A DNA stretch of 64,000 bases from NCBI RefSeq assembly GCF_001050375.1, contig NZ_KQ130495.1, forward strand, positions 1 through 64,000, in the 5' to 3' direction. The notes under the pieces are model-generated. The model did not search any database, had not been told where the DNA came from, and worked only from the letters and a program-made list of their open reading frames with translations. Below are positions 1-9,675 of this stretch, in pieces (position 1 is the first letter of the stretch; each line of letters starts with the position of its first letter). This DNA comes from Catenovulum maritimum. GTDB lineage: Bacteria; Pseudomonadota; Gammaproteobacteria; Enterobacterales; Alteromonadaceae. The translations under genes were made by a program, and so were the position numbers.

Positions 1-1044
1 CCGTTTTAATTGATGGTTTTTGGCATAGGTTTGTAACTGAAACCTTTGGCCAACTGAATGGCTAAATTGGTTTTCTATTCCGGTTGAAAAGGCTAACCAA
101 TCTTCATCTGTTAATCCGAGTCTTTGGATTATTGAAGGTGTATTTGGTGCGATGAACCCCCGTTTATCTTGCCTAATTTGTCGACCAGTCCAATCGACTA
201 GTTCTAAATAATCAATTAATGAAAACGGAATATGGCTATTACAGCGCTTAAAGTTGGGTACTGACTCATTATTGGCTTTAACAAAAGGTAATAACTGAGC
301 TGGTGCGATAGAAGCTAAATTGTCATTAGGTGTAGCTGTTTTATGTTTTTGAGAACCGTCTTTATTTTGATGATTATCTGTTTCTACTGTTTTTGGTGAA
401 ATGCCTAATCTTTGTTGAATAGAAGTGAAATCAGAGCTTTCAGGCGTATCTGCCATTTTGGCTCTAATTGGATTTAAATCAACATAAGCCATACAGGCTA
501 AAACAGCGACATCATCTAATAAAGCTTGAGATTTAAACCGACCTTCCCAAAAGTGGCCTTTGCACTTATCTTCTGAATTTGCTTGTCTGGCAATAAACTC
601 ATTTAAAAAGCGCATAAACCAAGAGATACTCGTTAAGCGTTGGCGATAATCATGAACGCAATCATTCACGACCATTAGCTCGCACTCGGTTAAAGCATTA
701 CCTTGCTGCTTAGCCTGTAAATAACGGGCCACAATAGGTTTAGGCTGACACAAGGTATGCCAACGAGATAGAACCTCATCAGGGTTTAAAGTATCCGCAG
801 CATCTGTATCGACTCTTAAAACTAAGTGATAGTGATTACTCATAACAGCGAAAGCAGCTACATCTATGGTGAAAATAGCGGCGAGCTTTTGAATGCGCTC
901 AACTAACCAAACCTTCCTATGTTCAAAACTCTTTTTAGTGGTTTTATCATAACCACACAAATAACTACGCCTGACACAGCGCGCAATGCAATGATAATAA
1001 GGGGTATCAGATAATGATATTAAACTGCTTCTGGGTTTGGCCAT
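1..1044 (-). CDS. Y1-type (IS200/REP-associated-like) transposase, 3' end cut by window edge
   Basis: The reading frame opens at an ATG at 1044-1042 and stays open for 348 codons to the left edge, so the C-terminus is missing. The N-terminal part carries the HUH metal-binding motif of Y1 transposases (SNHYHLV, His71 and His73) and the later segments GHFWEGRFKSQALLDD and AYVDLNPIRAKMA, which mark a subfamily common in marine gammaproteobacteria. At the place where RAYT proteins have the catalytic tyrosine, this protein reads WFMRFLNEFIAR, with no Tyr. Either the nucleophile lies elsewhere or the family works differently. The gene is isolated and is preceded by inverted and palindromic repeats. 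Family assignment is firm; transposition activity is not shown. Confidence 0.85.
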   Translation of the reverse strand, partial: MAKPRSSLISLSDTPYYHCIARCVRRSYLCGYDKTTKKSFEHRKVWLVERIQKLAAIFTIDVAAFAVMSNHYHLVLRVDTDAADTLNPDEVLSRWHTLCQPKPIVARYLQAKQQGNALTECELMVVNDCVHDYRQRLTSISWFMRFLNEFIARQANSEDKCKGHFWEGRFKSQALLDDVAVLACMAYVDLNPIRAKMADTPESSDFTSIQQRLGISPKTVETDNHQNKDGSQKHKTATPNDNLASIAPAQLLPFVKANNESVPNFKRCNSHIPFSLIDYLELVDWTGRQIRQDKRGFIAPNTPSIIQRLGLTDEDWLAFSTGIENQFSHSVGQRFQLQTYAKNHQLKR

Positions 1045-1047
1045 AAG

Positions 1048-1089
1048 TTAACTGTGTTTATAGTCATGTGTGGTTATTTATACAGTTAA
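1048..1089. repeat. Inverted repeat just upstream of the transposase gene
   Basis: TTAACTGT (1048-1055) is mirrored by ACAGTTAA (1082-1089), starting 4 bases upstream of the transposase start codon. It could be a subterminal hairpin recognised by the transposase or simply a regulatory palindrome. Confidence 0.45.
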
Positions 1090-1163
1090 GTTTGGAGTGG
1101 ATTGCTGATTTGTCAAATCAACAATTAAAAATAAATAGACATGAGTTGTAAGTAATTGTAATT

Positions 1164-1235
1164 TATATTTTTTAACAATGCCTGTCATTCAGGTTTTTCT
1201 ATATTTTTTAACAATGCCTGTCATTCAGGTTTTTA
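1164..1235. repeat. Two tandem 36-bp palindromic units (REP-like)
   Basis: Two adjacent 36-bp copies (1164-1199 and 1200-1235) differ only at the last base. Each contains CCTGTCATTCAGG, a short hairpin (CCTG/CAGG), followed by a run of T. Their position beside a Y1 transposase suggests a REP/BIME-like element. The hairpin plus T-run could also end transcription on the plus strand. Confidence 0.6.
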
Positions 1236-1318
1236 TAGATTACACATTTCACTCGAACCTCTGTTAACAAAATAAACATTTCCCCTGTTTAATTAACTAT
1301 TTAGCAGGGAATTTTCAC

Positions 1319-1332
1319 TGCATACGTTTGCA
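1319..1332. promoter_or_regulatory. LacI-family-type operator upstream of alpha-amylase
   Basis: TGCATACGTTTGCA is a 14-bp palindrome with a central CG and one mismatched pair. This is the form of operators used by LacI/MalR-type sugar regulators. It lies about 100 bp upstream of the amylase start. No LacI-type regulator gene lies in the window, so the regulator is inferred. Confidence 0.5.
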
Positions 1333-1432
1333 TAAAACAGTCAGGTTCCATTTTTTTGTTTATAATTAAATTAACATATATTTAACGTCCCACTCAGGGA
1401 CTGTTATCGACTCTAAATAGAAAAAGAGAAAA

Positions 1433-3517
1433 ATGATTATGCGTAACAATAAAACATTGTTAGCTGCAAGCTTAGCGTTTGCTTTAACTGCCTGCTCAAG
1501 TAACGATACAAACTCTAGTGAAACAACCGACACACCTTCAAATGTATATGACACTAGTTACCTAACGCGCGATGTTAGAGACGATGTTTTTTATTTTGTC
1601 ATGCCTGACCGTTTCGAAAATGGTGACAAAACAAATGATATGGGCAATCCTGATAAGCCTGAGTCATACGGAGGTTATGATCCAACACTTAAAAGTCACT
1701 TCCATGGCGGCGATATGAAAGGGTTGGAAAACAAACTAGATTATTTAGAAGGTTTAGGTGTTACTGCAATCTGGATGACCCCAATTCTACGTAATCAAGC
1801 AGTACAAGGTGAAATAACCGGTTATCATGGCTACTGGGTACTCGACTTTACCGAAATCGACCCTCATTTAGGCACCAACCAAGATCTTAAAAACTTAATA
1901 GAAGCAGCCCACAAACGTGGCATGAAAATCTATTTCGACATTATTACAAATCACACAGCAGATGTTATCAAGTTTGCCGAATGTCATGGTGAAGATGGCA
2001 GTAAATGGTCACTAGATGCAGGGCCTTGCCCATATAAAACACGGGATCAAGTACAATCTGGTGATAAATACACTTTGGTTATCCCTGAAGAATCGGCCAA
2101 TATTAAAGTGCCTCAATGGCTTAATGACCCTAAATACTACCATAACCAAGGCGATTCAACTTGGCAAGGCGAAAGCTCTGTATATGGTGATTTTTCTGGC
2201 TTAGATGACATTGATACCGATAACCCAGAAGTTGTTGATGGCATGATTGATATTTTTAAAAATATCGTCACAGAATTACGTCCAGATGGATTTAGAGTAG
2301 ATACAGTTAAACACGTTAACACTGAGTTTTGGGCTGGTTTTTCACCTGCAATTATTGAACACGCTAAAAAAGAAGGTATTCCGAACTTCCATATTTTTGG
2401 TGAAGTATATAGTGGTGACGTAAACGTTTTAAGTCACTACACCACAGATGGAAAAATGCCTGCTATCTTAGATTTTGGTTTCCAGGGTTTAACTTATGAT
2501 TTATTTGTTAATGAATCTGCAACCGATAAGGCCAAGACATTATTTGATAATGACGATTATTATAATGATGGAGATAGCCGTGCAGACATGAATCCAACCT
2601 TCGTTGGTAATCATGATATGGGTCGGTTTTCTTACTTTTTAACCAAGTCAAAGACTCCATTATCAGAAGAACAAAGCCTAAATAAAATTAAACTTGCGCA
2701 TGCACTTATGTATTTTTCACGTGGTATCCCAGTAATATACTATGGCGATGAACAAGGTTTTGTTGGTAAAGGAGGTGACATGGATTCACGCCAAGATATG
2801 ATGCCTTCAAAAACTGCAACATATAACGAAGATGATGTATTAGGTACTGATTTATCAACCGCAGCTAACAACTTTGATACAAAGCACCCTCTTTATACTG
2901 CCTTTGCAGATTTAGCAAAAACCTTTAAAGCTCATAAATCTCTTAGACAAGGAGTACATCACACAAGAGCATTTACAACAGATGGCCCTGGTGTATATGC
3001 GTTTTCTCGCGTAGAAATCGACAACCCAGTAGAATATTTAGTGGTGTTTAATACATCAAATGAAGCGATAAACCCAACACTTTCAGCTACCAGCGCTCGT
3101 TATAACGATATTCACTCTAACGAAGCTATCGCTACACAAAATGGGTCAGTAACTGTTAATGTTCCAGCATTGAGTTATCGAATATTGAAAGCAAACTCGG
3201 CCGTCAGCTCAACCAAATTAGGTAATTTATCAATAACGAATTTTAACGATGGTGATAATGTAAAAGGTGAGTTCATATTTGAATACAGCCTTGCAGACGC
3301 AGGTAAAGCTGCCGTTCCAGTATTTGAGATGACAACCGAAGTGAGTGTTAATGGTGGTCAATTCGAAAAAATATCATTCGATAATACTTTACCGTTAAGT
3401 GCGCAATACGATGTTTCATTATTAAAGAACGGAACAAATATTAAGGTAGTATCAACTGTGACTAACTTTGCCGGTGAAGTTCAAAAACATAGTGCTAGTT
3501 TTGTAGTTAAAAATTAG
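1433..3517 (+). CDS. GH13 alpha-amylase family lipoprotein
   Basis: This 694-residue protein probably hydrolyses alpha-1,4-glucans or maltodextrins at the cell envelope. It begins with a lipoprotein signal (LALTAC-type lipobox, Cys21, followed by Ser), so an outer-membrane anchor is likely. The GH13 catalytic residues are all present: nucleophile Asp290 (DGFRVDTVKH), acid/base Glu324 (FGEVYSG) and transition-state Asp395 (VGNHDMGR). A TIM barrel of about 480 residues is followed by a beta-domain and an extra C-terminal domain of about 100 residues. The start could also be the in-frame Met3. The gene stands alone, with a LacI-type operator upstream and a strong terminator downstream. Exact substrate preference cannot be read from the sequence. 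Confidence 0.9.
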   Translation: MIMRNNKTLLAASLAFALTACSSNDTNSSETTDTPSNVYDTSYLTRDVRDDVFYFVMPDRFENGDKTNDMGNPDKPESYGGYDPTLKSHFHGGDMKGLENKLDYLEGLGVTAIWMTPILRNQAVQGEITGYHGYWVLDFTEIDPHLGTNQDLKNLIEAAHKRGMKIYFDIITNHTADVIKFAECHGEDGSKWSLDAGPCPYKTRDQVQSGDKYTLVIPEESANIKVPQWLNDPKYYHNQGDSTWQGESSVYGDFSGLDDIDTDNPEVVDGMIDIFKNIVTELRPDGFRVDTVKHVNTEFWAGFSPAIIEHAKKEGIPNFHIFGEVYSGDVNVLSHYTTDGKMPAILDFGFQGLTYDLFVNESATDKAKTLFDNDDYYNDGDSRADMNPTFVGNHDMGRFSYFLTKSKTPLSEEQSLNKIKLAHALMYFSRGIPVIYYGDEQGFVGKGGDMDSRQDMMPSKTATYNEDDVLGTDLSTAANNFDTKHPLYTAFADLAKTFKAHKSLRQGVHHTRAFTTDGPGVYAFSRVEIDNPVEYLVVFNTSNEAINPTLSATSARYNDIHSNEAIATQNGSVTVNVPALSYRILKANSAVSSTKLGNLSITNFNDGDNVKGEFIFEYSLADAGKAAVPVFEMTTEVSVNGGQFEKISFDNTLPLSAQYDVSLLKNGTNIKVVSTVTNFAGEVQKHSASFVVKN

Positions 3518-3530
3518 CATATTATTGATA

Positions 3531-3573
3531 ATAAACAGCCAGACTAATAAAATTGTCTGGCTGTTTATTTTTT
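3531..3573 (+). terminator. Rho-independent terminator after the amylase gene
   Basis: A 14-bp perfect stem (3531-3544 with 3555-3568, ATAAACAGCCAGAC and its complement) is followed by a T-run. It begins 13 bases after the amylase stop codon. Confidence 0.9.
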
Positions 3574-3890
3574 AGTAAGTTTAATTGCTTGTTAATCTTT
3601 CTAGTTATGTGATCAAAAAAACGGCAACTATCTAGATGGCAATTATCTAGATGGCAACTATCTAGACAGGCATTCATAGAAAATAATTAAATCAATAGGT
3701 TATGGTTTATCCTATTCCTATTATTTAGCTTATTCTGTGTTAATTGATAGTTTAATCCTAGCCAGTACAGTAAAGGATGACAGTGGTCGTCGTAAAAACC
3801 GACGAATAGGGCGTTTATTTTTCCCAAATACCCTAATGGGAGTGATTAGAGCAATAACAATACTAATTGTTAGAACTGATTGACCGAAGC
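3574..3890. other. Intergenic region between convergent amylase and mrp operons
   Basis: No coding frame is convincing here. The region holds a 15-bp tandem repeat (3623-3667) and a small hairpin TCGTCG/CGACGA (3787-3792 with 3800-3805), followed by CCC-TAAT-GGG at about 3831-3840. None has a T-run, so no clear terminator for the minus-strand mrp operon can be named. Confidence 0.5.
3623..3667. repeat. Three tandem copies of a 15-bp unit
   Basis: The unit GGCAACTATCTAGAT occurs three times in a row (3623-3637, 3638-3652, 3653-3667) with one or two changes. There are no spacers, so it is not a CRISPR array. Confidence 0.8.
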
Positions 3891-4223
3891 TTAATCCTTT
3901 TCAATTTTATCCACCCCTTGGGTATCCTTTCTCATATCTAATTTATGGTGAATAGCTGATTTAATCAAAACGTAACCACTAATTGGTGCTGTTATCAGCA
4001 GAAAAATTGAAATGAGGATTTCTTTAAAACTATAACTTGCGTGGGTTGCAGAGAAGTAAATCATGGCCGCGATTAACAAACATGCCATGCCTAGAGTGGT
4101 CGCTTTAGTTGGGCCATGTAAACGCATAAAAAAGTCTGGCATTTTAACTAAACCAATCGATCCAATTAAAATCAATATACCACCTAGTAATAATAAAACT
4201 GACACTATCCATTCGTATATCAT
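3891..4223 (-). CDS. mrpG: Na+/H+ antiporter subunit G
   Basis: This 110-residue membrane protein has three hydrophobic segments, with KMPDFFMRLHGPTKATTLG between the first and second, as in MrpG/MnhG. It is the last gene of a six-gene minus-strand operon encoding the multi-subunit Mrp cation/proton antiporter of the inner membrane. It starts 2 bases after mrpF ends. Length matches the family. Confidence 0.93.
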   Translation of the reverse strand: MIYEWIVSVLLLLGGILILIGSIGLVKMPDFFMRLHGPTKATTLGMACLLIAAMIYFSATHASYSFKEILISIFLLITAPISGYVLIKSAIHHKLDMRKDTQGVDKIEKD

Positions 4224-4225
4224 GA

Positions 4226-4495
4226 TTATTCGATTAAATCGCCTCTTAATAAAAATTTACATAGTGCAACTGTACTGACAAACCCCAGCATGGCTATTAA
4301 TAATGCGGCTTCGAAATACAAACTGGTTCCATTATGTAAGCCGTACAGAACAATAATCGCAATAGAGTTAATGTACATGGTATCTAGGGCAAGAATTCGG
4401 TCAGGTACAGATGGCCCTTTAAATAGTCTCCAAATATTTAGAAGCAAAGACAACCCCAACATGGCAAATACTACAATAATGACACTACCTAACAT
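4226..4495 (-). CDS. mrpF: Na+/H+ antiporter subunit F
   Basis: This 89-residue protein has three membrane segments and the family motif GPSVPDRILALDTM. It is a small structural subunit of the Mrp antiporter. Its start overlaps the end of mrpE by 7 bases, so the two are probably translationally coupled. Confidence 0.93.
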   Translation of the reverse strand: MLGSVIIVVFAMLGLSLLLNIWRLFKGPSVPDRILALDTMYINSIAIIVLYGLHNGTSLYFEAALLIAMLGFVSTVALCKFLLRGDLIE

Positions 4496-5010
4496 TGAAA
4501 GATCTCCTTAAGTGGTGCTTCGTAACGCTTTTTAATTTGCTCAATAAGTTTATCTTCGTCGTTTAAATCCAACACGTGGATCAACAAATATTTTTGCTCT
4601 TGTTTATCCCAGTCATCATGCTCTTCACTAATTGGATAGACTTCCGCACTGACTGTACCTGGTGTAAGTGAGACTGTGCTTGCCAATAAAGTAATAGGTA
4701 GGGCTTCTGTCATATCTAAGGGCACTTTAATAAAAGCTGGGCGTAGCTTCTTATTTGGACCAATTATCAACATAGCAACTTGGATATTTGCACTAATAAT
4801 ATCAAACAATACCAGCAGTAATTGCTTGATTGCCAGCCATGGTCGTTTAATCTTTGGGTGATCATCTGTAAAAGGTTGGGTGATCTTAGGAATAACGAAG
4901 GCTAAAAAACTACCTAGTAATATTTGCCCAAAAGACACACTATTATTTAGCAATAACCAAACTATCAATAATAAAATGCTCGTCGCTGGAGCTGGGAAAT
5001 AACGGTTCAT
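4489..5010 (-). CDS. mrpE: Na+/H+ antiporter subunit E
   Basis: MrpE of the Mrp antiporter has N-terminal membrane segments and a cytoplasmic C-terminal domain (ASTVSLTPGTVSAEV is the family signature). The frame is open to 5076, but I place the start at 5010. There the ATG overlaps the mrpD stop as TAATG, AGGGG lies just upstream, and the protein begins MNRYFPAPATSILLL as in its family. That gives 173 residues, the usual length. The longer form would start inside mrpD and add a polar extension without precedent. Confidence 0.9.
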   Translation of the reverse strand: MNRYFPAPATSILLLIVWLLLNNSVSFGQILLGSFLAFVIPKITQPFTDDHPKIKRPWLAIKQLLLVLFDIISANIQVAMLIIGPNKKLRPAFIKVPLDMTEALPITLLASTVSLTPGTVSAEVYPISEEHDDWDKQEQKYLLIHVLDLNDEDKLIEQIKKRYEAPLKEIFQC

Positions 5011-6515
5011 TACTGGCCCCTTATTATTTGAGATAAAGCTTCTGCGTGGTGGATTTGCATAGCAGCCTGTAGACAAAAATCTGTAATAGGCTTAGCAAAA
5101 ATCACCATCAATGGAGACACACAAACAAGTGTATAAACAGCTAAAACTTGCCAACGGTTGGCTTGTTTCACATCCACTTTAGCCATGTCATTAGATGTAT
5201 TTTGCCAAAAAACAATTGCTCCAGCTCTGGTCACACCAGCTAACAATAACAAACTTGAAAGTAAATATATTGGCCAAAACCAAGTAAATTCACCCTGATA
5301 GGTGGCTTTTAATATCAAAACTTTACCTACGAATCCAGCCAATGGCGGCATACCAACCACAGCCAATGCGGTGACAAAAAATGCAATGCCGAGTAATAAA
5401 CCTTGTTTAACGGGGCGGCCTGTTGTAATTCTATCTGCTACTTTTCCACGTTGGGTGGCTATTAAGTCAATACATAAAAACAAAGTCGCACAAATCAATG
5501 TGGAATGAATCAAATAATAAATCGCAGCAGCAGTCGCTTGAATATTTTGCATGCTCGCTAGTGCAATCAAAGTACCAGCAGACACAACAATTAAATTTGA
5601 GCACAATTTGCGTAAGTCCTTACTGGCAATTACACCTATAGTGCCGACAATAATGGTCGCTAATGCAGCATACCATAGCGTCTCTTGGCCCATAGAGCCA
5701 AGCGAACCACTTTCTGGACTAAACATTGAGTTATACACTCTGATAATCGAATAAATGCCGACTTTAGTCATAATTGCAAATTGAGCCGCTACAACAGGCA
5801 TGGCATTTGAGTATGTATTTGGTAACCACATATGCAAAGGTAAAAGAGCACCTTTCAAGGCAAACACAATCAGCAACAATGAGCCGGCAATTTTTGCCAA
5901 GTAAATGTCATCTCTTTTTAATTGGCTAATACGAATACCAACATCTTGAATATTGAGACTACCAATTACCCCATACATTGTGCCAAGTGCAATTAGGAAT
6001 ATTGCGGATCCAACTAGATTAAGAATGACATACTGAAGCGCAGCGCGCGTGTTATGTTTGTCTGCAGCGTGTACTAACAAAGAGTATGACGCGATCAACA
6101 AGACTTCAAAAAACACAAATAGATTAAATAAGTCACCAGTTAAAAAAGCGCCGCATACACCCATCAACAAAAAGTGGACTAATGGATGATAAAAACTACC
6201 CGAAGTGTCATCCCCTGCACAGCTAAAGACAACACAACATAAAGTTAAAAAGGTCGCTAAACTGGTTAAAGAAACAGCAAACAAATCAGCATATAAAGCA
6301 ATTCCAAAAGGTGCCTGCCAATTACCAACGGCATAACTTAATACGCCATCATTTAATATTTGTATTAATAAGCATAAATTAATACCAAGCGATACGATTA
6401 AAAAGCTTACGGATGCAACACGTCTTATTTTAACGCTTTTGCCACAAGGCGGCAGAAGCAAAAATAATGCACTCAATAAAGGGAATAAAATGGGTAATGC
6501 GACTAAATGCTGCAT
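5010..6515 (-). CDS. mrpD: Na+/H+ antiporter subunit D
   Basis: A 501-residue polytopic protein of the proton-translocating NADH dehydrogenase subunit superfamily (NuoL/M/N-like). Its motif LPLHMWLPNTYSNAMPVVAA is typical of MrpD, with the conserved lysine and glutamate residues of antiporter-like subunits. It is one of the two large proton/cation pathway subunits of the complex. It lies 2 bases after mrpC and overlaps mrpE by one base, so the operon is tightly coupled. Confidence 0.95.
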   Translation of the reverse strand: MQHLVALPILFPLLSALFLLLPPCGKSVKIRRVASVSFLIVSLGINLCLLIQILNDGVLSYAVGNWQAPFGIALYADLFAVSLTSLATFLTLCCVVFSCAGDDTSGSFYHPLVHFLLMGVCGAFLTGDLFNLFVFFEVLLIASYSLLVHAADKHNTRAALQYVILNLVGSAIFLIALGTMYGVIGSLNIQDVGIRISQLKRDDIYLAKIAGSLLLIVFALKGALLPLHMWLPNTYSNAMPVVAAQFAIMTKVGIYSIIRVYNSMFSPESGSLGSMGQETLWYAALATIIVGTIGVIASKDLRKLCSNLIVVSAGTLIALASMQNIQATAAAIYYLIHSTLICATLFLCIDLIATQRGKVADRITTGRPVKQGLLLGIAFFVTALAVVGMPPLAGFVGKVLILKATYQGEFTWFWPIYLLSSLLLLAGVTRAGAIVFWQNTSNDMAKVDVKQANRWQVLAVYTLVCVSPLMVIFAKPITDFCLQAAMQIHHAEALSQIIRGQ

Positions 6516-6517
6516 GA

Positions 6518-6868
6518 CTATTTTTTCGCTCCTATTTTATTATTCACTTGAGTTTGTTGGTTAACATAATCATTACCTAAATCAGCCCTTGCTCTGATGG
6601 CTAAAATAATTGAAAAAGCGGTCATCGCAAAACCTATCACAATTGCAGTTAACACCAAAGCCTGCGGCAAAGGATCTGCATATTGCTCATTCGAACTCAA
6701 AATTGCAGCTTTATTTATGGTTAAACGGCCAGAAGAAAATAAGAACAAATTGACCGCATAAGACAACATAGTTAAGCCCAAAACGATAGGGAAACTGCGC
6801 GCTCTAAGGATTAAGAATACACCACAGCTAACTAATACGCCGACACAAACCGAATACAACAACTCCAC
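6518..6868 (-). CDS. mrpC: Na+/H+ antiporter subunit C
   Basis: A NuoK-like protein of 116 residues with three membrane segments and the motif DPLPQALVLTAIVIGFA, diagnostic of MrpC. Its start codon overlaps the mrpA stop by one base. It is a small structural subunit needed for assembly of the antiporter. Confidence 0.94.
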   Translation of the reverse strand: MELLYSVCVGVLVSCGVFLILRARSFPIVLGLTMLSYAVNLFLFSSGRLTINKAAILSSNEQYADPLPQALVLTAIVIGFAMTAFSIILAIRARADLGNDYVNQQTQVNNKIGAKK

Positions 6869-9675
6869 TATTTGGCTCCTATTGATTTAGACTCTGACTT
6901 AGGATCGTCACTGGCAGTCTGCTGGCCTAAACTTGCTAAAATCATCATGGTTGCGCCAACAACGGTTATGTATACACCTAAGTCGAAAATCATGGCACTG
7001 GCTAATTCTGTTTTACCTACAAAAGGTATATCGAAGTAATCAAACCAGCTAGTTAAAAATGGTTTTTCGAATAACAAACTTCCTAAACCACAAATCGTCG
7101 CAATCATAACACCGCCAGCAATGGTTTTACGGTAGTTTAAAACCAGTCGAGTACCTACCCAGTTTGAACCGTGTGCAATATATTGCAAAATGATCGCCGT
7201 AGCCGTCACTAAACCAGCAATAAATCCACCGCCAGGTAAATTATGTCCTCGAATGAAAATAAAAGCCGAAACTAATAATGCCAAAGGCAATAAAGTTTGC
7301 GAAATCGTTGCAAGTAAAATTGGGTATTTTTCTTTGGCCCATTTACGTCCTTCACCATCTGTTGATGGGACAAACAAAGGCAAATTATTAAGTAACTTGT
7401 AAATACCGAGCGCAGCAATGCCTAATACGGTTATTTCGCCGAGCGTATCAAAACCTCTAAAATCTACTAAAATAACATTAACTACGTTGGTACCGCCGCC
7501 TCCAGTTTTTGCATTGGCAATAAAAAACTGAGAAATGGAGTCTAGCGGTCGCGTAATGAGTGCATAACAAATGCTACCGACAACTACACCGCAACCTGTT
7601 GCAATTAACACATCGCGTAGCACTCGAATGGAAGTTGATTCTTTAGGCGTTTTTTGTGGCAAAAAGAATAATGCTAACATCAACAAGACAATTGTAACTA
7701 CTTCAACACTCAGTTGTGTTAATGCGAGATCGGGCGCAGAAAAACGGGTAAATGCAACTGAAACCATTAACCCAACAATTGAAATCATAATTAACGAAAC
7801 CATACGTTGACGATGCCAAATTACTGTAGCGACAGCACCTGCGATCAGTAAAGCAGAACCAACAGCGTTAAACATATCAATAGGGCGAAGTTGGCTTTCA
7901 CCAACTAGCTTTTGCATATCAAACAAAGGCGCACTGGCAAAAAACAAAAAGACCGCAATCAGAATTATGATATACCTTTGCAATGAACCATTTTCAAATT
8001 GCTCAATGCGCATTTGACACCATAGTAAAATACTTTCGAAACTTTTTTCAAATATGGAGCGACCTTCTAAAGTGGGTAAAGATGCCTGAAACTGAAATAG
8101 ATGTTTCCTTAATGCATATATTGTTAATCCACCTACCACAGCCAGCGCGCTCATTAGTAGCGGGAGGTTAAATCCATGCCACAAAGCAATTTCAAAGACG
8201 GGGGTCTTAGTTGTTAAAACCGCACTAGATGCGACGTCTAATAGACCATCGACAACTAAATTTGGAAACATGCCAACTAACAAACAAATGGCAACTAAAA
8301 TTTCAATTGGCACACGCATATAGCGAGGTGCTTCATGTGGTTGTTTGGGTAAATCAATTGGATCACCGTTAAAAAACACATCATGAATAAAACGTGCAGA
8401 ATAGGCGACCGAGAGAGCCCCCGCCAATGTTGCTAACACTGGAATTAACCACGACATCGACCCTAACAGTTGAGAATGCAGAGTTTCCGCAAAAAACATT
8501 TCTTTTGACAAAAATCCATTAAGCAAAGGCACACCTGCCATTGCTGCAGCAGAAACCATAGCAAGGGTTGCGGTAAATGGCATATATTTCCACATGCCAT
8601 TTAATTTCCTCATATCACGAGTACCGGTTTCATGGTCTATGATACCGGTAGCCATAAATAGTGAGGCTTTAAAGGTTGCATGGTTAATAATATGAAAAAT
8701 GGCAGCAACGGTTGCTAATTCGGTATCTAAACCTAAAAGCAGCGTAATTAAACCTAAATGACTGATGGTTGAATAAGCAAGCAAGCCTTTTAAATCATGT
8801 TTAAACAAGGCGACATAAGCGCCTAATAATAGAGTCGCTAATCCAGTTAAGCTAACAATGATAAACCAGATATCTGTGCCAGCTAATACAGGATAAAAGC
8901 GCGCCATTAAAAAGATTCCAGCTTTAACCATAGTTGCTGAATGTAAATACGCACTGACCGGTGTCGGTGCTGCCATAGCGTGAGGTAACCAAAAATGAAA
9001 TGGGAACTGTGCAGATTTAGTAAAAGCGCCTAACAGGATTAATACTAATGACACTTCATACCACTGGCTTTGTTTAATAAGTTCACCACTGGCCAGCACT
9101 TGGTCAATCTGATAGCTACCGACAATATTCCCCAATATTAATAAGCCAGCAAGCAGAGCTAAGCCCCCAGCGCCTGTTATGATTAACGCCATCAATGCGC
9201 CCTTACGCGCTTCTGCTTTATCTGACCAATAACTGATCAATAAAAAAGAACTTATGCTGGTTAGCTCCCAAAAAAACCAAAGTTGGAGCATATTGTTGGA
9301 CATTACAATACCAAGCATGGCGGTCATAAAAAGCAACAGATAGGCATATAGCTTTGGCAGGGAATCTTTTTCGCTTAAATAATACCTAGCGTAAAAAATA
9401 ACTAAGCAGCCAATCCCTAGAATGAGTAAGCTAAACAGCAGTGATAAGCCGTCAAATCTAAAGCTTATGTGTATTCCAACAATATCTAACCATTGGATAT
9501 GGTCATAGAGTGTCTGACCACTATATACAGCAGGTGCATGGTAAAGACAAATAGCAAGAGCAATCAGCGGTGCGGTGAGGGCAATGGCTGCAGTTTCATT
9601 ACGACTGAGTTTGGTCGTAAATGAAGAAAGTAAACTGCCTATTGTTGTTATTATTGGAACCCAAAACAAAGCCAT
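6868..9675 (-). CDS. mrpA: Na+/H+ antiporter subunit A, fused with MrpB domain
   Basis: This 935-residue polytopic subunit contains a NuoL-like antiporter core (about residues 60-480; [23 protein letters not shown] motif region), an MrpA C-terminal extension (about 560-760), and an MrpB domain (about 780-915; [17 protein letters not shown]). Fusion of MrpA and MrpB is the hallmark of six-gene (group 2) mrp operons. The complex exports Na+ in exchange for protons across the inner membrane and supports pH and salt tolerance, which suits a marine bacterium. It is the first gene of the operon. No specific promoter could be assigned upstream. Confidence 0.95.
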   Translation of the reverse strand: MALFWVPIITTIGSLLSSFTTKLSRNETAAIALTAPLIALAICLYHAPAVYSGQTLYDHIQWLDIVGIHISFRFDGLSLLFSLLILGIGCLVIFYARYYLSEKDSLPKLYAYLLLFMTAMLGIVMSNNMLQLWFFWELTSISSFLLISYWSDKAEARKGALMALIITGAGGLALLAGLLILGNIVGSYQIDQVLASGELIKQSQWYEVSLVLILLGAFTKSAQFPFHFWLPHAMAAPTPVSAYLHSATMVKAGIFLMARFYPVLAGTDIWFIIVSLTGLATLLLGAYVALFKHDLKGLLAYSTISHLGLITLLLGLDTELATVAAIFHIINHATFKASLFMATGIIDHETGTRDMRKLNGMWKYMPFTATLAMVSAAAMAGVPLLNGFLSKEMFFAETLHSQLLGSMSWLIPVLATLAGALSVAYSARFIHDVFFNGDPIDLPKQPHEAPRYMRVPIEILVAICLLVGMFPNLVVDGLLDVASSAVLTTKTPVFEIALWHGFNLPLLMSALAVVGGLTIYALRKHLFQFQASLPTLEGRSIFEKSFESILLWCQMRIEQFENGSLQRYIIILIAVFLFFASAPLFDMQKLVGESQLRPIDMFNAVGSALLIAGAVATVIWHRQRMVSLIMISIVGLMVSVAFTRFSAPDLALTQLSVEVVTIVLLMLALFFLPQKTPKESTSIRVLRDVLIATGCGVVVGSICYALITRPLDSISQFFIANAKTGGGGTNVVNVILVDFRGFDTLGEITVLGIAALGIYKLLNNLPLFVPSTDGEGRKWAKEKYPILLATISQTLLPLALLVSAFIFIRGHNLPGGGFIAGLVTATAIILQYIAHGSNWVGTRLVLNYRKTIAGGVMIATICGLGSLLFEKPFLTSWFDYFDIPFVGKTELASAMIFDLGVYITVVGATMMILASLGQQTASDDPKSESKSIGAK

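Noticed and set aside
1176-1225. Pho box, because CTGTCAT occurs twice
   Set aside because: The two copies are 36 bp apart as parts of a tandem palindromic repeat, not at the 11-bp period of PhoB sites.
3623-3667. CRISPR array
   Set aside because: The copies are directly adjacent 15-bp units without spacers. The same holds for the 12-bp units at 58982-59029.
3770-3845. Cyclic-di-GMP riboswitch
   Set aside because: A hairpin and GG-rich stretches drew attention, but the conserved GEMM core is missing and no plus-strand gene follows.
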